From JAEVLT01 sp044598425 (GTDB taxonomy: Bacteria; Bacillota; Bacilli; Bacillales; Cytobacillaceae), in assembly GCA_044598425.1 (NCBI GenBank), contig CP172536.1:1240001-1304000 (forward strand): DNA of 64,000 nucleotides. The letters run 5' to 3'. Positions 62,101 through 64,000 of this stretch are shown in pieces. The notes beneath the pieces were generated by a model that saw only the letters and a list, made by a program, of their open reading frames with translations, did no database searches and was not told the DNA's origin. The number at the start of each line of letters is the position of its first letter. Position 1 is the first letter of the stretch. A program made the translations under genes and the position numbers.

Positions 62101-62729
62101 CCATTGATGAGCTTGGCAGTGTCAACCTTGGGGCGATTGAAGAATATGAACGTATTTCCGAACGATACGATTTTCTTCTTGAGCAAAAAACAGATCTGCA
62201 AGAAGCAAAGGATACGCTTTTTGAAGTGATTGACGAAATGGACGCAGAAATGAAAAAGCGGTTCGAGCAGACCTTTCGCGGGATCCGTTCCCATTTTGAA
62301 CCCGTATTCCGCGCCTTATTTGGCGGCGGCCGCGCGGATTTGCAGCTGACAAACCCGGAGGATTTATTAAATACCGGTGTTGAAATCGTTGCCCAGCCGC
62401 CGGGAAAGAAACTGCAAAATTTAGGGCTGCTCTCAGGCGGGGAGCGGGCCTTAACTGCGATTGCCTTGCTCTTTTCCATATTAAAAGTCCGCCCAGTCCC
62501 TTTTTGTATTTTAGATGAAGTGGAAGCGGCACTTGACGAAGCCAATGTGTTCCGTTTCAGCCAATACTTAAAACGGTATAGCTTAGAAACGCAGTTTATT
62601 GTCATTACACATCGAAAAGGTACAATGGAAGAAGCGGACGTATTGTATGGGGTTACGATGCAAGAATCTGGCGTCTCCAAACTGGTATCCGTCCGTTTGG
62701 AAGATACAAAGGAACTGGTTGAATCTTAA
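59163..62729 (+). CDS. smc: Chromosome condensation protein Smc
   Basis: Condensin ATPase that, with ScpA and ScpB, folds and separates the chromosome. The 1188-residue product has Walker A GPNGSGKSNITDAIRW (about 32-47), two long coiled coils (about 170-500 and 680-1020), a glycine-containing hinge (about 510-670), the signature LLSGGERALTAIALLF and Walker B ILDEVEAALDEAN. ATG 59163 is set by GGGAGGG; the upstream ATG 59133 lacks a site. Length agrees with B. subtilis (1186). The ScpA/ScpB genes are not in the window. Confidence 0.97.
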   Translation: MYLKRLDVIGFKSFAERISVDFVKGVTAVVGPNGSGKSNITDAIRWVLGEQSAKSLRGTKMEDIIFAGSDSRKPLNFAEVTLTLDNEDQGLKIDYNEVSVTRRVFRSGESEFLINKQPCRLKDIIELFMDSGLGREAFSIISQGKVEEILNSKAEDRRTIFEEAAGVLKYKNRKKKAEGKLSETQENLNRVNDILLELESQVEPLKIQASIAKDYLEKKEELEKIEVALTVFEIEELHQKWEKLSEQLESHRQEEIKLVAELQKKEAHIEETRDHITALDESISDLQNVLLHASEELEKLEGRKEVLKERKKNASQNKGQLEQNIAELTEKMAMLSSKREEQTAAVEQLQLEADLLQAQLKEKQEKLALFAENIDDKIESLKSEYIEKLNEQASAKNEWKNIEQQLEQQKRKNAKLLDENGKYLTSREQVEAKKAAILSALAETQRKLDEQVSSFRNHQRKLETAKDNYQKQEKTLYQAYQFLQQAKSRKEMLEEMEEDYSGFFQGVKEVLKARGKQLTGIEGAVAELIQVPKEFETAIETALGGALQHIVVDSEQNARAAIQYLKQHSFGRATFLPMNVIKGRPLTAAQLQLIQAHPAFVGTGATLIKFAGKYTEIINNLLGNVVITKDLKGANELAKLLQYRSRLVTLDGDVVNPGGSMTGGAVKQKSSSLLSRKSELDDLKEKLKVMEEKTTQLETDVKSLKEEIQQLELQTEVLRKRGEELRLQEQSLKGDLREVEVEEKNLNERLTMYDLEKRQFSEEKQALTKRREQLEHSLESYQEQILALDQLILKLTEQRTNNLTSKEVLLSEINELKVAFAAKNQQYTHASERLEMIITDLGESGQKLSHFTEDLRLLTSEMTNSSSGEEQLEAAAKRKQRDKEETIQLISTRRQERLQLQTVLEDAELEAKEYKRQHKYMIEVLQDEEVKLNRLDVELENRLARLREEYLLSFDGAKEQFPLQIPVEEARKKVKLIKLAIDELGSVNLGAIEEYERISERYDFLLEQKTDLQEAKDTLFEVIDEMDAEMKKRFEQTFRGIRSHFEPVFRALFGGGRADLQLTNPEDLLNTGVEIVAQPPGKKLQNLGLLSGGERALTAIALLFSILKVRPVPFCILDEVEAALDEANVFRFSQYLKRYSLETQFIVITHRKGTMEEADVLYGVTMQESGVSKLVSVRLEDTKELVES

Positions 62730-62745
62730 TGAAGGATGTGAATCT

Positions 62746-63735
62746 ATGAGTTTTTTTAAGAAATTAAAAGATAAGATCACGAAGCAGACAGATGCGGTCA
62801 CTGAGAAATTTAAAACAGGTTTAACGAAAACAAGAGATAATTTTTCAGGAAAAGTCAATGCGCTTGTCGCACGTTATCGCAAAGTGGATGAAGAATTTTT
62901 TGAAGAACTGGAAGAAATATTGATCCAGGCAGATGTTGGTTTTGATACGGTTATGGAATTGATCGATGAATTAAAAAGGGAAGTCAAACTTCGTAATATT
63001 CAGGATCCGAAAGAAGTTCAAAGCGTTATTTCGGAAAAGCTTGTTGATATTTACAACAGCGGTGGTGATGAATCAACAGGTTTAAATATTCAGGAAAATG
63101 GTTTGACGGTTATTTTATTTGTCGGCGTAAATGGCGTTGGAAAAACAACGACGATTGGGAAGCTTGCCTATAAATTCAAAACAGAAGGCAAAACAGTTTT
63201 ACTGGCCGCTGGAGATACCTTCCGGGCTGGAGCAATTGAACAGCTGGAAGTTTGGGGTGAGCGTGCCGGTGTTGATGTCATTAAGCAAGGGGAGGGTTCG
63301 GATCCGGCAGCTGTCATGTTTGATGCGATTCAAGCGGCAAAATCACGGCAAGCAGACATTTTGATCTGTGATACTGCGGGACGGCTACAAAATAAAGTAA
63401 ACTTAATGAAAGAGCTGGAAAAAGTTAAGCGGGTGATTGAACGAGAAGTACCCGGGGCTCCGCATGAAGTCCTGCTTGTTCTCGATGCAACAACAGGTCA
63501 GAACGCCTTAATTCAGGCAAAAACATTTAAAGAAGCTACCAATGTCAACGGAATTGTTTTATCAAAACTGGACGGTACTGCTAAAGGCGGTATCGTGCTC
63601 GCGATTCGCAATGAATTGAAAATTCCGGTGAAATTTGTCGGACTTGGAGAAAAAATGGATGATCTCCAAGAATTTGATGCCGAAAAATATGTATATGGAC
63701 TGTTCGCCGACCAGGTAGAAGAAGCAACGGAATAG
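62746..63735 (+). CDS. ftsY: Signal recognition particle receptor FtsY
   Basis: SRP GTPase that docks the SRP-ribosome complex at the membrane. The 329-residue product has a short basic N-terminus (SFFKKLKDKITK), the N domain, and the G domain with GVNGVGKTTTIGKLAYK (G1), AGDTFRAGAIEQL, CDTAGR (G3) and LSKLDGTAKGG (G4/G5). ATG 62746 follows GAAGGATG; the frame is open far upstream, but that part is the end of smc. ylxM, a partner of the SRP system, is next. Confidence 0.97.
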   Translation: MSFFKKLKDKITKQTDAVTEKFKTGLTKTRDNFSGKVNALVARYRKVDEEFFEELEEILIQADVGFDTVMELIDELKREVKLRNIQDPKEVQSVISEKLVDIYNSGGDESTGLNIQENGLTVILFVGVNGVGKTTTIGKLAYKFKTEGKTVLLAAGDTFRAGAIEQLEVWGERAGVDVIKQGEGSDPAAVMFDAIQAAKSRQADILICDTAGRLQNKVNLMKELEKVKRVIEREVPGAPHEVLLVLDATTGQNALIQAKTFKEATNVNGIVLSKLDGTAKGGIVLAIRNELKIPVKFVGLGEKMDDLQEFDAEKYVYGLFADQVEEATE

Positions 63736-63766
63736 ACTGTTCCAATAAACATGTAAAGATATTATC

Positions 63767-63795
63767 TTGACAGATGATCTTGAGCTGTGTACACT
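63767..63795 (+). promoter_or_regulatory. Promoter of ylxM (and probably ffh)
   Basis: TTGACA (63767-63772), 17 bases, TACACT (63790-63795): a near-consensus SigmaA promoter about 40 bases before ylxM. Confidence 0.75.
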
Positions 63796-63835
63796 ACATT
63801 TGTAAAGGCTTTTCACTTAACAAGGGGGGATAAGC

Positions 63836-64000
63836 ATGCTTGAAAAAACAACGAGAATGAACTACCTGTATGATTTTTACTATTCGTTGTTAACCCCAAA
63901 GCAGCAGAGCTATATGTCTCTCTATTATTTAGATGATTATTCACTTGGTGAAATTGCGGAAGAATACGATATTAGTCGCCAGGCGGTGTACGATAATATC
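63836..64000 (+). CDS. ylxM: SRP-associated DNA-binding-like protein YlxM, N-terminal part
   Basis: The first 55 codons are present and run off the right edge. The visible part starts MLEKTTRMNYLYDFYSLLTP and includes SYMSLYYLDDYSLGEIAEEY, then DISRQAVYDNI, a sigma-region-4-like helix-turn-helix. This is the YlxM/p13 family (UPF0122), coded just before ffh in Firmicutes and known to bind SRP. ATG 63836 follows AAGGGGGGA. Confidence 0.93.
   Translation, partial: MLEKTTRMNYLYDFYYSLLTPKQQSYMSLYYLDDYSLGEIAEEYDISRQAVYDNI

Noticed and set aside
61634..62680. Long antisense frame (348 codons) on the minus strand across smc
   Set aside because: It mirrors codon bias of the coiled-coil part of smc, has a serine/arginine-heavy composition, no ribosome site and no recognisable domain.
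1..64000. A mobile element, defence system, CRISPR array or biosynthetic cluster
   Set aside because: No transposase, integrase, direct-repeat array, toxin-antitoxin pair or foreign-looking segment was seen; all genes fit conserved core order.

Overview
The window is a stretch of core chromosome from an endospore-forming member of the Bacillaceae, a Bacillus-like Firmicute. The evidence is gene order and protein type. It holds the division block (ylxW-ylxX-sbp-ftsA-ftsZ), the sporulation sigma cluster (spoIIGA-sigE-sigG), the ylm-divIVA block, ileS with a T-box leader, lspA, the complete pyr operon with three PyrR attenuators, and a long housekeeping run to smc-ftsY-ylxM. SpoIIGA, pro-SigE, SigG, SpoVM and YlmC show that the organism sporulates. 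Almost every gene has a strong GGAGG-type ribosome site, and several starts are GTG or TTG. I see no insertion sequence, prophage, CRISPR array, tRNA or rRNA.

Layout. 1-4070: division genes, with a SigmaH-type promoter before ftsA and a terminator after ftsZ. 4071-6999: spoIIGA, sigE and sigG, with a long-spacer promoter before spoIIGA and a SigF/G-type promoter plus a ribosome-site hairpin before sigG. 7000-11038: ylmC, then the ylmD-ylmE-sepF-ylmG-ylmH block and divIVA, which bring FtsZ-ring support, polar membrane targeting and an S4 RNA-binding protein. 11039-14266: T-box(Ile) leader and ileS. 14365-16096: ylyA, lspA and the pseudouridine synthase ylyB. 16106-27985: pyrR-pyrP-pyrB-pyrC-pyrAA-pyrAB-pyrK-pyrD-pyrF-pyrE, the whole route to UMP, with most junctions overlapping.

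28040-29755 (minus strand): rqcH, the ribosome quality control factor. 29986-34787: the calcium ATPase yloB, then yloC, remA, gmk and rpoZ. 34959-47665: coaBC, priA, def, fmt, rsmB, rlmN, prpC, prkC, rsgA, rpe and thiN. This run covers coenzyme A, replication restart, start-Met formylation and deformylation, rRNA methylation, the PASTA kinase with its phosphatase, 30S assembly and TPP. 47765-48177: spoVM (28 codons) and, on the minus strand, rpmB. 48634-54492: yloU, yloV (fatty acid kinase type), sdaAB-sdaAA and recG. 54522-58296: fapR-plsX-fabD-fabG behind a FapR operator, then acpA. 58361-64000: rnc, smc, ftsY and the start of ylxM.

I found no new multi-gene system; this is a conserved region. 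The points worth a second look are regulatory or very small: composite SigmaH/Spo0A-box promoters, the sigG translation hairpin, a one-residue insertion in SpoVM, a divergent third PyrR site, a zinc-ligand-poor DksA-like protein, and an unexplained 456-base gap between rpmB and yloU.
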